This document shows, one piece after another, positions 19,130 to 28,471 of a DNA stretch of 64,000 nt. The stretch is from Citromicrobium bathyomarinum (GTDB lineage Bacteria > Pseudomonadota > Alphaproteobacteria > Sphingomonadales > Sphingomonadaceae): NCBI RefSeq assembly GCF_021021475.1, contig NZ_JAINWL010000001.1:248001-312000 (forward strand), read 5' to 3'. Made by a program: the position numbers and the translations under genes. The notes beneath the pieces are model-generated. The model saw only the letters and a program-made list of their open reading frames with translations. It ran no database searches and was not told the DNA's origin. Within the stretch, counting starts at the first letter, position 1, and each line of letters opens with the position of its first letter.

Positions 19130-21058
19130 CTAGATCCGCACCTGAGAACCCAGCTCGACCACGCGATTGGTCGGCAGGCTGAAGAACTCCATTGCGCTCG
19201 CCGCGTTGCGCAGCATCCAGCTGAAGATCTTCTCTCGCCATACGGGCATGCCCGGCTTGTCTCCCGGCAGCAGCGTCTGGCGGCTGAGGAAAAAGCTGGT
19301 GTCCATCATGTCGAACTTGCCGCCGCAACGGCTCATGTGTTTCAGCCCTTCGGGCACGTTGGTTTCGTCCATGAAACCATAGCGCAGCACCGCACGGTAG
19401 AAACCGTCGCCGATCTCGGTGAACTCGCAGCGCTGCTCAGGATCGACATAGGGCACGTCCTGAATCTCGACCGTCAGGATCACCACGCGTTCGTGCAGCA
19501 CTTTGTTGTGCTTTATGTTGTGCAGCAGCGCAGATGGCACACCGGCGGTGCTCGACGCCATGAAGATCGCGGTACCCGGTACGCGGGTGGCACTGTTCTG
19601 CGCGGATTTGGCGAAAATCTCGATCGGCAGGGCGACCTCGCCCATCCGTTCGCGCATCAGCTTGCGCCCGCGCGACCAGGTGGTCAGCAGCAGGAAGGCG
19701 AAGGCACCGACGACCAGCGGGAACCAGCCGCCCGAGGGCACCTTGGGCAAGTTGGCCGCGAAATATGCCCCGTCGACGAAGACGAACAGCAGGAACACCG
19801 GCACCATCAGCCACCATTTCCACTTCCACACCGCGATCAGCAGCACGCCCATCAGCAGCGTATCGATGAACATCGCGCCGGTCACCGCGATGCCATAGGC
19901 GCTGGCGAGGTTGGTCGAGGACTGGAACATCAGCACCAGCAGGATGACCGAAACCATCAGCACGTTGTTGACGAAGGGAATGTAGATCTGCCCGCGCTCG
20001 GTCGCGCTGGTGTGCTCGGTCGACAGGCGCGGGATGAAGCCCAGCTGGATCGCCTGGTGGGTGATCGAGAACGCGCCGGAAATGACCGCCTGGCTGGCGA
20101 TGAAGGTGGCAGCAGTAGCGAGAATGACGAGCGGCAGGCGCAGCACGTCGGGGGCCATGACGAAGAACGGGCTCTTCATCGCCTCCAGCGTTTCCGCCGG
20201 GTCCATCGCCGCGATCATCGCCCCTTGCCCGAAATAGTTGAGCAGCAGGCAGGGCATCACGAAGCCGAACCAGCTCAGCCGCATCGGGCCGCGGCCGAAA
20301 TGGCCCATGTCGGAATAAAGCGCCTCCGACCCGGTCACCGCCAGCACGACCGAACCCAGCGCGAGGAAGGCGATGTAGCCGTCGATGAGGAAGAACTGGA
20401 CCGCATACCAAGGGTTGAGCGCCTGCAGGATATAGGGGTTCTGGACGATCTGGATCGTGCCCAGCACCGCAATCACGCTGAAATAGACGATCATGATCGG
20501 CGCGAACAGCTTGCCCACGGCGGCGGTGCCGCGTCGCTGGATCAGGAACAGCCCGACGAGCAGGACCAGCGCGATGGGAATGACCAGCGGTTCCAGCCCG
20601 GTGTTGACCACGGTCAAGCCCTCGACCGCCGAAAGCACGGAGATCGCGGGCGTAATCATCGAGTCGCCGTAGAACAGTGCGGTCGCGAACACGCCCAGCA
20701 CGACCGTCAGGAAGCCCCAGCGCGACTTGCCGATATAGCGCGAGAGCAGCGCGACCAGCGCCAGCGTGCCGCCCTGCCCCTTGTTATCCGCGCGCATCAG
20801 GATGGTGACGTACTGGATCGAGACGATGAGCGTCATCGACCAGAAGATCAGGCTGACCACACCATAGATGTGCAGCTTGTCGATGGTGAGGCTGTGTTCG
20901 CCCAGAAAGGTTTCGCGGAAGGCGTAGAGCGGGCTGGTCCCGATATCGCCAAAGACCACGCCGACCGCGCCCACAGCGAGCGCCGCCTTCGAGCCGCTGG
21001 AGTGCGACTCGGTGAATTTTTCCGGTGCCAGGCCCGGCTGGACGGATGCTCCGCTCAT
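19130..21058 (-). CDS. kup: Low-affinity potassium uptake protein Kup
   Basis: A proton-coupled K+ importer of the KUP/HAK/KT family. The 642-aa product opens with the family signature [18 protein letters not shown], has about 12 membrane segments in the first 440 residues, and ends with a cytosolic domain. The reading frame extends 76 codons further upstream, but the ATG at 21058 (MSGASVQPG) is preceded by GAAG and fits the family. It is followed after 90 bases by the antiporter gene. Confidence 0.94.
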   Translation of the reverse strand: MSGASVQPGLAPEKFTESHSSGSKAALAVGAVGVVFGDIGTSPLYAFRETFLGEHSLTIDKLHIYGVVSLIFWSMTLIVSIQYVTILMRADNKGQGGTLALVALLSRYIGKSRWGFLTVVLGVFATALFYGDSMITPAISVLSAVEGLTVVNTGLEPLVIPIALVLLVGLFLIQRRGTAAVGKLFAPIMIVYFSVIAVLGTIQIVQNPYILQALNPWYAVQFFLIDGYIAFLALGSVVLAVTGSEALYSDMGHFGRGPMRLSWFGFVMPCLLLNYFGQGAMIAAMDPAETLEAMKSPFFVMAPDVLRLPLVILATAATFIASQAVISGAFSITHQAIQLGFIPRLSTEHTSATERGQIYIPFVNNVLMVSVILLVLMFQSSTNLASAYGIAVTGAMFIDTLLMGVLLIAVWKWKWWLMVPVFLLFVFVDGAYFAANLPKVPSGGWFPLVVGAFAFLLLTTWSRGRKLMRERMGEVALPIEIFAKSAQNSATRVPGTAIFMASSTAGVPSALLHNIKHNKVLHERVVILTVEIQDVPYVDPEQRCEFTEIGDGFYRAVLRYGFMDETNVPEGLKHMSRCGGKFDMMDTSFFLSRQTLLPGDKPGMPVWREKIFSWMLRNAASAMEFFSLPTNRVVELGSQVRI

Positions 21059-21179
21059 AAAATCTTCGCGATGCTCAACCTGTTGCGGACCCGGCGTCGA
21101 CGAACCAGTGCGTTTGTCGGGTGCGACGGGCGCGGTTAGCAGTGCCCGTGTGCAAGTGCAACATCGCGCGCGGTTGCGA

Positions 21180-21923
21180 TCAGCGTGTCGGCTCTTGCCC
21201 CGGCTGAGCGGGGCCCATCTGCGGCTGCGACCCGGGTGGCTGCATTCCGGGCGCACCCTGCATCGCGGGGCGCTCCTCCATCGCACGTTCTCCGAGCACG
21301 CGGATCACGCCGTCCAGCCGCTCCAGCTGCGCAGCGACGTAATCGCGGCCGCGCGCACCTTCGGGTGCATCCTCGACCGCCTGCGCCCAGAACTCGCGCG
21401 CCTCGCCCAGTGCACCGCCGCGCATCGAGACGATGCCACGGAAATAGGACGGCGCGGGATTGCCCGGCGAAGCTGCGCGGGCACGCTCGAACGCGTATTC
21501 CACCGGCGGCGTGACCCGCCCCTTGGTCTGTTCGGCAAGAGCGAGCGCCAGCGCCAGCCACGCCTCCCCGTCCTCACTGTTTTCGTGCACCCCGTTGCGC
21601 AGCAGTCCAGCGGCGTCGCGATGCTTGCCCCGGCGCGAGAACGCATCCGCAGTCACCACGAAGCGCGCGGGCATGATGCCTTCGATATTGTAGAAGCTGC
21701 GCCGCAGATCGATCAGCGACTCCGATGTCGGTGAGACCTCGACCTTCGCGGAGCGCGGGCTTGCGGGCAGGTCGGGTGAGCCCTGCCACGCATAGCCCGC
21801 CAGCGCGAAGACCAGTGCGGAGGCGATCAGCGTCCACACGCGGCGTCCCTCGCCCGCCACCAGCCAGGCGACGCCGAACGCGGCGAGTGCAAGCACACCG
21901 ATTGCGATCCAGGTGCCGATCAT
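21180..21923 (-). CDS. ccmI: Cytochrome c biogenesis TPR protein (CcmI / CycH type)
   Basis: A 247-aa protein with two N-terminal membrane segments (about residues 4-22 and 29-46) and a periplasmic tetratricopeptide region ([15 protein letters not shown] ... [12 protein letters not shown] ... [11 protein letters not shown]). CcmI presents apocytochrome c to the CcmF-CcmH haem ligation complex. It is shorter than the ~400-aa CcmI of Rhodobacter. The start overlaps the ccmH stop by four bases (ATGA), and it is the last gene of the ccm operon. A Pro/Gln-rich tail follows the repeats. Confidence 0.85.
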   Translation of the reverse strand: MIGTWIAIGVLALAAFGVAWLVAGEGRRVWTLIASALVFALAGYAWQGSPDLPASPRSAKVEVSPTSESLIDLRRSFYNIEGIMPARFVVTADAFSRRGKHRDAAGLLRNGVHENSEDGEAWLALALALAEQTKGRVTPPVEYAFERARAASPGNPAPSYFRGIVSMRGGALGEAREFWAQAVEDAPEGARGRDYVAAQLERLDGVIRVLGERAMEERPAMQGAPGMQPPGSQPQMGPAQPGQEPTR

Positions 21924-22342
21924 TCGCCGCGCCTCCCCAGCCGCCGGAACAGGATCGCGCCCGCCACCAGCAGGAACAGCACCGGCAGCGCGAAGAGCGG
22001 CCAGGTCGCCGAATCGAGCCCAGGGCGGTAGCTCACGTAGTCGCCATAGCGTTCGACCAGCCAGGCGCGGACCTGTTCGGGGCTTTCGCCCGCCGCAATC
22101 CGGCTACGCACCTGATGGCGCATGTCCCCCGCCATCGGCGCATTGCTATCGGCGATAGACTGCGACTGGCAGGTGAGGCAGCGCAGCTCTTCCATCAGCG
22201 CCTGTGCGCTCGCCTCCTGCTGCGGATCGGCAAGCTGGGTGTTCGCCAGCGGCGCGGCGGAGGTCATCTGCCCGGCCGGCGGCCCGGCGATGGGTGCGCT
22301 GAGCGAGAGCATCGCTGCGGCCAGAAGCGCAAATGGCGTCAC
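21920..22342 (-). CDS. ccmH: Cytochrome c maturation thioredoxin-like protein CcmH (CycL)
   Basis: Reduces the CXXCH motif of apocytochrome c before haem ligation. The 140-aa product has a signal peptide, the hallmark LRCLTCQSQSI with redox cysteines C55 and C58, the helical body GDMRHQVRSRIAAGES, and a C-terminal membrane anchor. A longer frame from a GTG at 22357 exists; I choose the GTG at 22342 because it overlaps the ccmG stop as GTGA, the same junction seen at the two preceding genes. Confidence 0.93.
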   Translation of the reverse strand: MTPFALLAAAMLSLSAPIAGPPAGQMTSAAPLANTQLADPQQEASAQALMEELRCLTCQSQSIADSNAPMAGDMRHQVRSRIAAGESPEQVRAWLVERYGDYVSYRPGLDSATWPLFALPVLFLLVAGAILFRRLGRRGE

Positions 22343-22866
22343 TTTGCGGCCTCCCACTTGGCGTAAATGTCGTCGACGTCGCTCTCGCGAATATCGCCGA
22401 TATGCTGGTGGCGGATGATGCCCTTGCCATCGATCACGAAGGTTTCAGGCACCCCGCTGGAACCGAGCGCCAGCTGCACCTCGGCAATATCGTCGCGCGC
22501 GATCGCGGCGTAGGGATCGCCATATTGTTCAAGGAACTGCGCGATTGCCTCAGGCTCGTCGCGGATCGCGATGCCGATGATCGGCACGCCGCGTTTCGCC
22601 AGTTGCTCCAACTGCGGAGCCTCCGCGATGCAGGGCACGCACCAGGTCGCCCACACGTTGAGCAGGCGCGGCTGGCCGTCGGCGAACAGGCCCGAGGCGA
22701 CGCGCGGTGCGTCGTCGGTCGCGCCGGGCAGATCGAACGCGGGCAGCGGCTTGCCGATCATCGTGCTGCGGACCAGCGTGTCGCGCGGCTGGGTCAGCTG
22801 ATAGGCCGCAACGCCCAGGAACAGGGCGAACAGCATCAGCGGAATGATGAGCCAGAGCTTTTTCAC
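22339..22866 (-). CDS. ccmG: Thiol:disulfide interchange protein CcmG (DsbE)
   Basis: A membrane-anchored periplasmic thioredoxin that keeps CcmH or apocytochrome reduced. The 175-aa product has one N-terminal membrane segment and the active site WATWCVPC (C76, C79), with the thioredoxin cis-proline in GVPETFVID. The start is the GTG at 22866, overlapping the ccmF stop as GTGA; upstream in-frame codons would run well into ccmF. It is translationally coupled on both sides. Confidence 0.95.
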   Translation of the reverse strand: MKKLWLIIPLMLFALFLGVAAYQLTQPRDTLVRSTMIGKPLPAFDLPGATDDAPRVASGLFADGQPRLLNVWATWCVPCIAEAPQLEQLAKRGVPIIGIAIRDEPEAIAQFLEQYGDPYAAIARDDIAEVQLALGSSGVPETFVIDGKGIIRHQHIGDIRESDVDDIYAKWEAAK

Positions 22867-24824
22867 AGCAATGCCTTTTCCGCCCGGCGACGGGCCACTT
22901 CCTCGCGGATACGGCGCGAACGTGCACTGGCGCGCAGGTGGCCGAAGATCGACAGCAATCCGCCCAGCGCGATCAGCAGCGCGCCGTACCAGATCAGCGT
23001 GACGAAAGGCTTCCACCACAGCCGCAGCTGCCAGCGCCCCTCACCCGCCGCATCGCCGAGGATGGCGTAGAACTGCCCATCCCACCGGGTCAGCAGCGCG
23101 CTTTCGCTCGTACTTTGCGGGGGATCGGTGAAATAGCGGGCCTGCGGGCGGAGCACGGTGTCGACGCCGCCCCCGGTGATCGCCAGCCGCCCTTCCAGCG
23201 CGGTCCAGTTCGGGCCCGCCACGGGGTCCACTTCCTGCAGCGTGACCTGGTAAGGCCCGACCGCAACGCTCTCCCCAGCCTCGACCGCAACCAGTCGCTC
23301 GATCGAGAAGGCGGTTTCACTTGCCATGCCGGCAAGGCTCACCGCGACGCCGAAGTGCGCCAGCATCGATCCCCACAGCGCCAGCGGAACGCGTTTGAGC
23401 TTGCGCCCGCGCAGCGGCAGCCAGCTGGCCAGCGCCAGCGCAACCGCGATGGCAAGGCCGAGGACCGGCAGCACGCCGGCATCGGTGAACAGCACCAGCA
23501 CGGTGACAGAGGCGGCCAGCAGCGCGCCGACGATCGCCAGCGGCACCGCAATGCGCGACAGGCTGTCGCGCTTCCAGCGCAGCAGCGGCCCGACCAGCAG
23601 GACCAGCAGCATCGGCACGGCGAAGATCGCGCTGACCGGGTTGTAATAGGGCGGGCCGATCGACACGCGCGTGCCCAGCGCCTCGGCCGCCAGCGGGTAC
23701 AGCGTGCCCAGCAGCACCACTGCCAGAATGCCGCTCAGCATCACATTGTTGAACACCAGCGCGCCCTCGCGGCTGACCAAGGCGAAGCGCTTGCCCTCGG
23801 CCAGCGCACCGGCGCGCAGCGCGAACAGCCCGAAGCCACCGCCAACATAGATCGCCAGCAGGCCGAGGATGAAGGCCCCGCGCTCCGGATCGACGGCGAA
23901 GGCGTGCACGCTGGTGAGGATGCCGGAGCGGACCAGGAAGGTGCCGACCATGCTCATCGAAAAGGCGACCACGCCCAGCATGATCGTCCAGGTGCGCAGC
24001 GCGTCGCGTGCCGCCAGCACGCTGACCGAATGGAGCAATGCGGTCGCGGCGAGCCACGGCATCAGCGATGCGTTTTCGACCGGGTCCCAGAACCACCAAC
24101 CGCCCCAGCCCAGCTCGTAATAGGCCCAGTAGCTGCCCGCCGCGATGCCGAGCGTAAGCGCGACCCACGCCGCAAGCACCCACGGGCGCATGACGCGCGC
24201 CAGTTCGGGGCCCGCCTGGCGCGTCACCAGCCCGGCGACGACGAAGCTGAACGCCACCGACAGGCCGACATAGCCGAGGTAGAGCGTGGGCGGGTGGAAC
24301 GCGAGCCCGATGTCCTGCAGCAGCGGGTTGAGCCCGGCGCCGAAATCGGCGGGCGGGTTCAGCCGCGCGAAGGGGTTGGAGCTGAACAGCAGGAAGGCAA
24401 GGAAGCCGAGCGCGATGAACGCCTGCGCAGCCAGCACCGCCTTCATGAAGCGATCGTCCATCCGCCGCTCGAACAGCGCAACCAGCCCGCCCGACAGGCC
24501 CAGGATGGTCACCCACAGCAGCATCGAGCCTTCGTGGTTCCCCCAGGCGGCGGCCAGGCGATAGATGAACGGCTTGTCGACATGGCTGTTGTCCGCGACC
24601 AGCGACACGGACAGGTCGGTCACCGCGAACACGCGCAGCAGGCAGGCGAAGGCAACCAGCAACAGCAGGCCCTGCACCACCGCCGCAGGCCGCGCGAGCG
24701 CGCTGACCGGATGAACCGCGCCGTCCGCGCCCGCCTCACGCACCCCGAGAACCCCGGCGATGAATTGCAATGCGCAGAGCCCTGCGGCGAGCCACAGGGC
24801 AGCAAGACCGATCTCTGCAATCAC
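22863..24824 (-). CDS. ccmF: Haem lyase subunit CcmF
   Basis: The integral membrane haem lyase that attaches haem to apocytochrome c. The 653-aa product has the tryptophan-rich WWD domain (WGGWWFWDPVENASLMPWL), HEGSMLLW near residue 97, and about 15 membrane segments. The start is the GTG at 24824, overlapping the ccmE stop as GTGA, and its own stop overlaps the ccmG start. The length is normal for the family. Confidence 0.96.
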   Translation of the reverse strand: MIAEIGLAALWLAAGLCALQFIAGVLGVREAGADGAVHPVSALARPAAVVQGLLLLVAFACLLRVFAVTDLSVSLVADNSHVDKPFIYRLAAAWGNHEGSMLLWVTILGLSGGLVALFERRMDDRFMKAVLAAQAFIALGFLAFLLFSSNPFARLNPPADFGAGLNPLLQDIGLAFHPPTLYLGYVGLSVAFSFVVAGLVTRQAGPELARVMRPWVLAAWVALTLGIAAGSYWAYYELGWGGWWFWDPVENASLMPWLAATALLHSVSVLAARDALRTWTIMLGVVAFSMSMVGTFLVRSGILTSVHAFAVDPERGAFILGLLAIYVGGGFGLFALRAGALAEGKRFALVSREGALVFNNVMLSGILAVVLLGTLYPLAAEALGTRVSIGPPYYNPVSAIFAVPMLLVLLVGPLLRWKRDSLSRIAVPLAIVGALLAASVTVLVLFTDAGVLPVLGLAIAVALALASWLPLRGRKLKRVPLALWGSMLAHFGVAVSLAGMASETAFSIERLVAVEAGESVAVGPYQVTLQEVDPVAGPNWTALEGRLAITGGGVDTVLRPQARYFTDPPQSTSESALLTRWDGQFYAILGDAAGEGRWQLRLWWKPFVTLIWYGALLIALGGLLSIFGHLRASARSRRIREEVARRRAEKALL

Positions 24825-25303
24825 GGCGTGCCTGCTGCGCTTTCTTCGAGCACTTCGTGCATGGCCTGATCGCTCAGCCCTTCGAGTTCGCGCGGGGTGT
24901 AATTCTCATCATGCTTGGCGAGCAGGGTCTCGGCCTCGAAAGTGCCGTTGGTAGCCAGCCGGCCGTTGGCGATCACGCCCGATCCTTCCACGAACAGGTC
25001 CGGCACGATCCCGCGATAGGTCACGGGGATCGCATTGCCTTCGCGCCCGGTCACCCGGAAGGCGATGGTCACGCCGTCCGACAGCGTGCGGATCGAGCCC
25101 TGCTGCACCATCCCGCCAAGGCGGATCGCGCGGCCCGGCTCTGGCGGGTTCTTGGCGATATCCTCGGGCAGATAGAAATAGTCGGCCTGGCTGCGCAGGC
25201 CCCACGCGGCGAGCATTCCTGCCGCGACCAGCACGAGCAGCGCGACGACCACCAGAATCAGCCGCTGATGCTTGGGAGCGAGGCCGGTCTTTTGCGTATT
25301 CAT
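24821..25303 (-). CDS. ccmE: Haem chaperone CcmE
   Basis: A periplasmic carrier that binds haem covalently and hands it to CcmF. The 160-aa product has an N-terminal membrane anchor (residues 14-35), an OB-fold domain, and the haem-attachment motif AKHDENYTP with H131 and Y135, the equivalents of H130/Y134 in E. coli. The ATG at 25303 overlaps the ccmD stop as ATGA; the frame is open further upstream but overlaps ccmD fully. Confidence 0.96.
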   Translation of the reverse strand: MNTQKTGLAPKHQRLILVVVALLVLVAAGMLAAWGLRSQADYFYLPEDIAKNPPEPGRAIRLGGMVQQGSIRTLSDGVTIAFRVTGREGNAIPVTYRGIVPDLFVEGSGVIANGRLATNGTFEAETLLAKHDENYTPRELEGLSDQAMHEVLEESAAGTP

Positions 25304-25455
25304 CCCTTGCGACCCTTCTGCCGCGCTTCGTCGCGCGCACGCTCTGCCCGGCGCATCCGCAGCCAGCTGAAGATCAGCAGCGCGGCAATCGCCGGGATCG
25401 CGATCGCATAGGCGGCGATCACATAGTCCCATTGGGAGAGGGCTTCACGAACCAT
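25300..25455 (-). CDS. ccmD: Haem exporter protein CcmD
   Basis: A 51-aa single-pass membrane protein: a short N-terminus (MVREALSQWDYV), one membrane helix (AAYAIAIPAIAALLIFSWL), then a basic tail rich in Arg and Lys. This is the CcmD pattern, and it lies in the expected place between ccmC and ccmE. CcmD is needed to release holo-CcmE from the CcmABC complex. The ATG at 25455 overlaps the ccmC stop as TGATG. It is easily missed because of its size. Confidence 0.92.
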   Translation of the reverse strand: MVREALSQWDYVIAAYAIAIPAIAALLIFSWLRMRRAERARDEARQKGRKG

Positions 25456-26183
25456 CAGGCAGGCTCCGCTTCCATCGCGCGGCGGCGCAATCGCGCCTCC
25501 GCCTGCGCCTGCGCCAGCAGCGCGCGCATGTTCATCAGCACGGTCGCGGCGAACAGGCAGGTAAAGCCCAGCATCGCGATCAGCATCGGCCACAGAAACA
25601 CCCCGTCGATGCTGCTGCCGCCGGTGGTGATGCTGGGCGGCTGGTGAAGCGAGTTCCACCACACGACCGAGCGGTTGATGATCGGGATATTGACCGCCCC
25701 GACCAGCCCGAAGATCGCGGGCAGGCGCGACGAGGCACCCTCGCGGTCGACCGCCTGGCTAAGCGCAATGTAGGCGAGGTAGAGGAACAGCAGGATCAGC
25801 ATGCTGGTCAGCCGCCCGTCCCACACCCACCAGGTGCCCCAGGTCGGCCGCCCCCAGATCGACCCGGTGGCGAGGCAGATCGCGGTGAATACCGCACCTG
25901 GAATGGCGGCCGCGCGCGCGGCCAGAGCCGCGAGCGGGTGGCGCCAGACGAGCAGCGCAAGGCTCGACCCCGCGATCGTCATCCAGCCAGCCATGCCAAG
26001 CCACGCGGTCGGCACATGGATGAAGATAATCCGCACGGTTTCGCCCATCAGGCGGTCGGGCGGCACCATGACGAGCCCCCACACGATCGCGCCCGTCGAG
26101 GCCAGCAGGCCCACAACGAGGAGGATCGGTGTCAGCCTTTTCGCGAGACCGAGAAACCGGCGGGGATTAGCGAAACCATGCAT
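25455..26183 (-). CDS. ccmC: Haem exporter membrane protein CcmC
   Basis: Loads haem onto CcmE. The 242-aa product has six membrane segments and the WWD-type motif seen in the stretch WGTWWVWDGRLTSMLI, with haem-ligating histidines expected in FIHVPTAW and NSLHQPP. I start at the ATG at 26183 (MHGFANPRR); the frame continues upstream to 26267 but the added residues look non-native. It is the first gene of the operon in this window. The ABC subunits ccmA and ccmB are not beside it and must lie elsewhere in the genome. Confidence 0.95.
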   Translation of the reverse strand: MHGFANPRRFLGLAKRLTPILLVVGLLASTGAIVWGLVMVPPDRLMGETVRIIFIHVPTAWLGMAGWMTIAGSSLALLVWRHPLAALAARAAAIPGAVFTAICLATGSIWGRPTWGTWWVWDGRLTSMLILLFLYLAYIALSQAVDREGASSRLPAIFGLVGAVNIPIINRSVVWWNSLHQPPSITTGGSSIDGVFLWPMLIAMLGFTCLFAATVLMNMRALLAQAQAEARLRRRAMEAEPA

Positions 26184-26297
26184 GATTTTATCGCCTGCCC
26201 CTATGCCGCCCGCGCGGGGTGTGCGCAAGGATTCGTCGCGTTTTTTGCCCGCAGGCCGCGGGATCATCCCCCGGCCAATCGGGGCAGCCGGATCGGA

Positions 26298-27377
26298 TCA
26301 GCCGCGGCCGATCAGCTTCTGCGCCATCGCATCGGCGACCTGGTCGGGTGAGGAGCCGCTCGCCTCGCTGTCCTGCCAGATTTTCGTCAGCCGCTCGGGG
26401 ATCTGCGCGATGCGCTTGCGCACCTCGTTGATGTCGCACGGCGCGCTGTCGCGGCGGCACAGATACTCCATCGTGACGCTGATGATACCGCCCGCGTTGA
26501 TCACGTAGTCGGGTGCGTAGAGAATCCCGCGCTCGGCCAGTGCGGCACCGTTTCCGGGCCCGGCGAGCTGGTTGTTCGCGCCGCCTGCAACGATCGCGCA
26601 GTCGAGCCGGGCAATCCCCTCGTCATTGAGGATCGCACCCAGCGCATTGGGGCTGAACACATCGCAGCCCAGCGACATGATCGCATCGGGAGCGACCACG
26701 TCGGCACCCAGTTCCTGCCCCAGCGCCTGCGCGCCGTCGGTATCGATGTCGGCCAGCGTCAGCTTCGCGCCATCCTTGGCGAGCAGGCGAGCGACGCCGC
26801 CGCCGACGCTGCCGACGCCCTGCATCGCAACATGCACACCCTCGACGCTGTCGCGCCCCAGCTTGTGCTGCACGGCGGCCTTGATGCCCAGATAGATGCC
26901 GAGCGCGGTGAACGGGCCGGGGTTACCGCCCGCCTCGCCTTCCGCGACCGGGAGGCCGGAGACGTAATCGGTCCGCTGGTTGACCGCGACCATGTCTTCC
27001 ACGGTGATGCCGACATCTTCGGCGGTGACGTATTTGCCGCCCAGAGCGTCGACCGCATCGCCGAACGCGGCGAGCATCTCGGGCGTCTTCCTGCGTTCCG
27101 GATTGGCGAGGATCACCGCCTTGCCCCCGCCCATCGGCAGGCCGGCCATGGCGTTCTTGTAGCTCATCCCGCGGCTGAGGCGCAGCGCATCGCGCATCGC
27201 GGCGGCAGGCTCGGCATAATGCCAGAACCGCGTGCCGCCCGCTGCCGGGCCGAGATGGGTGGAGTGGAGAGCGATGATCGCGGTCAGCCCCCGCTTTTCG
27301 TCATGAACGAAGTGGACGACCTCGTGGTCGTCGAAATCGGGGTCGGTCCAGAAAGCGCTCATCGGCTTGTGCATCAT
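26298..27377 (-). CDS. Glu/Leu/Phe/Val-family amino acid dehydrogenase
   Basis: A 359-aa NAD-dependent oxidative deaminase of the leucine/valine/phenylalanine dehydrogenase group. The catalytic region is MSYKNAMAGLPMGGGKAVI, with both conserved lysines, followed by the Rossmann fingerprint GVGSVGGGVARLL. The short length (about 360 versus 420+ for glutamate dehydrogenase) points to branched-chain or aromatic substrates. Two adjacent ATGs lie at 27377 and 27374, after GCAGGG. It is separated from ccmC by about 115 bases and could be read through from there or have its own promoter. Confidence 0.9.
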   Translation of the reverse strand: MMHKPMSAFWTDPDFDDHEVVHFVHDEKRGLTAIIALHSTHLGPAAGGTRFWHYAEPAAAMRDALRLSRGMSYKNAMAGLPMGGGKAVILANPERRKTPEMLAAFGDAVDALGGKYVTAEDVGITVEDMVAVNQRTDYVSGLPVAEGEAGGNPGPFTALGIYLGIKAAVQHKLGRDSVEGVHVAMQGVGSVGGGVARLLAKDGAKLTLADIDTDGAQALGQELGADVVAPDAIMSLGCDVFSPNALGAILNDEGIARLDCAIVAGGANNQLAGPGNGAALAERGILYAPDYVINAGGIISVTMEYLCRRDSAPCDINEVRKRIAQIPERLTKIWQDSEASGSSPDQVADAMAQKLIGRG

Positions 27378-27452
27378 CCCTGCAAGAGTGACCCGGGCTC
27401 GCACGAACCCGGCAGCGCCGGTTCTCTCGAACCCTAGACCCGCAGGGGAAAA

Positions 27453-27529
27453 TGGGGCGATCGAGGGGTCTCGAACCCCCGACCTCCGGTACCACAAACC
27501 GGCGCTCTAACCAACTGAGCTACGATCGC
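27453..27529 (-). tRNA. tRNA-His (GTG)
   Basis: The minus strand folds as a standard cloverleaf: acceptor GCGATCG paired with CGATCGC, U8-A9, D arm GCTC..., anticodon arm CCGGTTTGTGGTACCGG with anticodon GTG, and T arm GGGGGTTCGAGACCCC. The CCA end is encoded at 27455-27453. Base -1 (27530) is G and the discriminator is C, so the bacterial G-1:C73 identity pair is encoded. Confidence 0.96.
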
Positions 27530-27724
27530 CATATGCCCCGACGCGGCCACGCCAGGCGCAGGGCAGTTACGTACACGAATCGCCGCGTCAAGAGCGGAAC
27601 TTGCGTGTGGAGGCTCGCTTGCACGCCGAGCGCGATTTGGGAAGTGAAAAACGCAAAATCATTGTCTTCACGCATCATTGTTGCGCGGCTTGCAAAATAG
27701 TCCACCGCTTCGCATGAGGCGCGC

Positions 27725-28357
27725 ATGCGCGATCCGGGCGAATCCGATTCAGACGAACTCGCGGCGCGGGGCATGCAGCGCCTGCCCTTCCCCAAGATCG
27801 AGCTGTTGCAGATGCGGCGCTTCCTCGATCCGGATTTCTGCGGGGAGCTGATCGCGATGATCGATGCGGACCGGCGCCCCTCCACCCTCGCCGATCACGA
27901 CGGCGACATGTATTTCCGCACCAGCGAGACCTGCGATCTGCCGATGGACGACCCGCGCACGCAGCGACTCGAGGCGATGCTGGCGGAACTCTCAGGCATC
28001 GACCCCACGCATGGCGAGCCCTTGCAGGGACAGCGCTATGCGGTCGGGCAGGAGTTCAAGGCGCATTGCGACTATTTCAATCCCGACGGGCAGGACTGGG
28101 AGAAGTATTGCTCCGTCGCAGGCCAGCGCACCTGGACCTTCATGATCTATCTCAACGAGCCCGAGGCGGGAGGCGCGACGCGGTTCAAGGTGCTCAAGAA
28201 GAGCTTCCAGCCCGAAACGGGCAAGCTGCTGTGCTGGAACAACCGCCGCCCCGACCAGTCGACCAACCCCAACACGATGCATCACGGGATGAAGGTGCGC
28301 AAAGGGACCAAATACGTGATCACCAAGTGGTATCGCGAGAAGCCGTGGGGCTGGTGA
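27725..28357 (+). CDS. 2-oxoglutarate/Fe(II) oxygenase, prolyl 4-hydroxylase type
   Basis: A 210-aa protein with the P4Hc double-stranded beta-helix. The iron ligands are H114 and D116 in KAHCDYF and a distal histidine in MHHGMKV (H186 or H187); K196 in GTKYVITKW is the likely 2-oxoglutarate ligand. The product would hydroxylate an unknown protein or small molecule. The ATG at 27725 follows a region with no strong ribosome site. No obvious substrate gene is nearby; a DksA-like regulator follows 115 bases downstream. Confidence 0.88.
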   Translation: MRDPGESDSDELAARGMQRLPFPKIELLQMRRFLDPDFCGELIAMIDADRRPSTLADHDGDMYFRTSETCDLPMDDPRTQRLEAMLAELSGIDPTHGEPLQGQRYAVGQEFKAHCDYFNPDGQDWEKYCSVAGQRTWTFMIYLNEPEAGGATRFKVLKKSFQPETGKLLCWNNRRPDQSTNPNTMHHGMKVRKGTKYVITKWYREKPWGW

Positions 28358-28471
28358 GGCGAAATCCGGAGTGAGGAAACGGCGCTCGACCGTGTGCAAG
28401 TTGACTGAGATCAATCTTCGGCCCGCCGCTTCCTGCTAGACCGTCGAAACAACGGTTACAGGAGAGTGGCA

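Noticed and set aside
18377-21139. A 920-codon plus-strand open frame
   Set aside because: It lies antisense to the antiporter and kup genes, is low-complexity (Arg, Gln, His, Asp rich), has no domain and reflects GC-rich codon use of the real genes.
22938-24869. A 643-codon plus-strand open frame
   Set aside because: Antisense to ccmF and composed mainly of Arg, Gln and Asp; no ribosome site and no domain.
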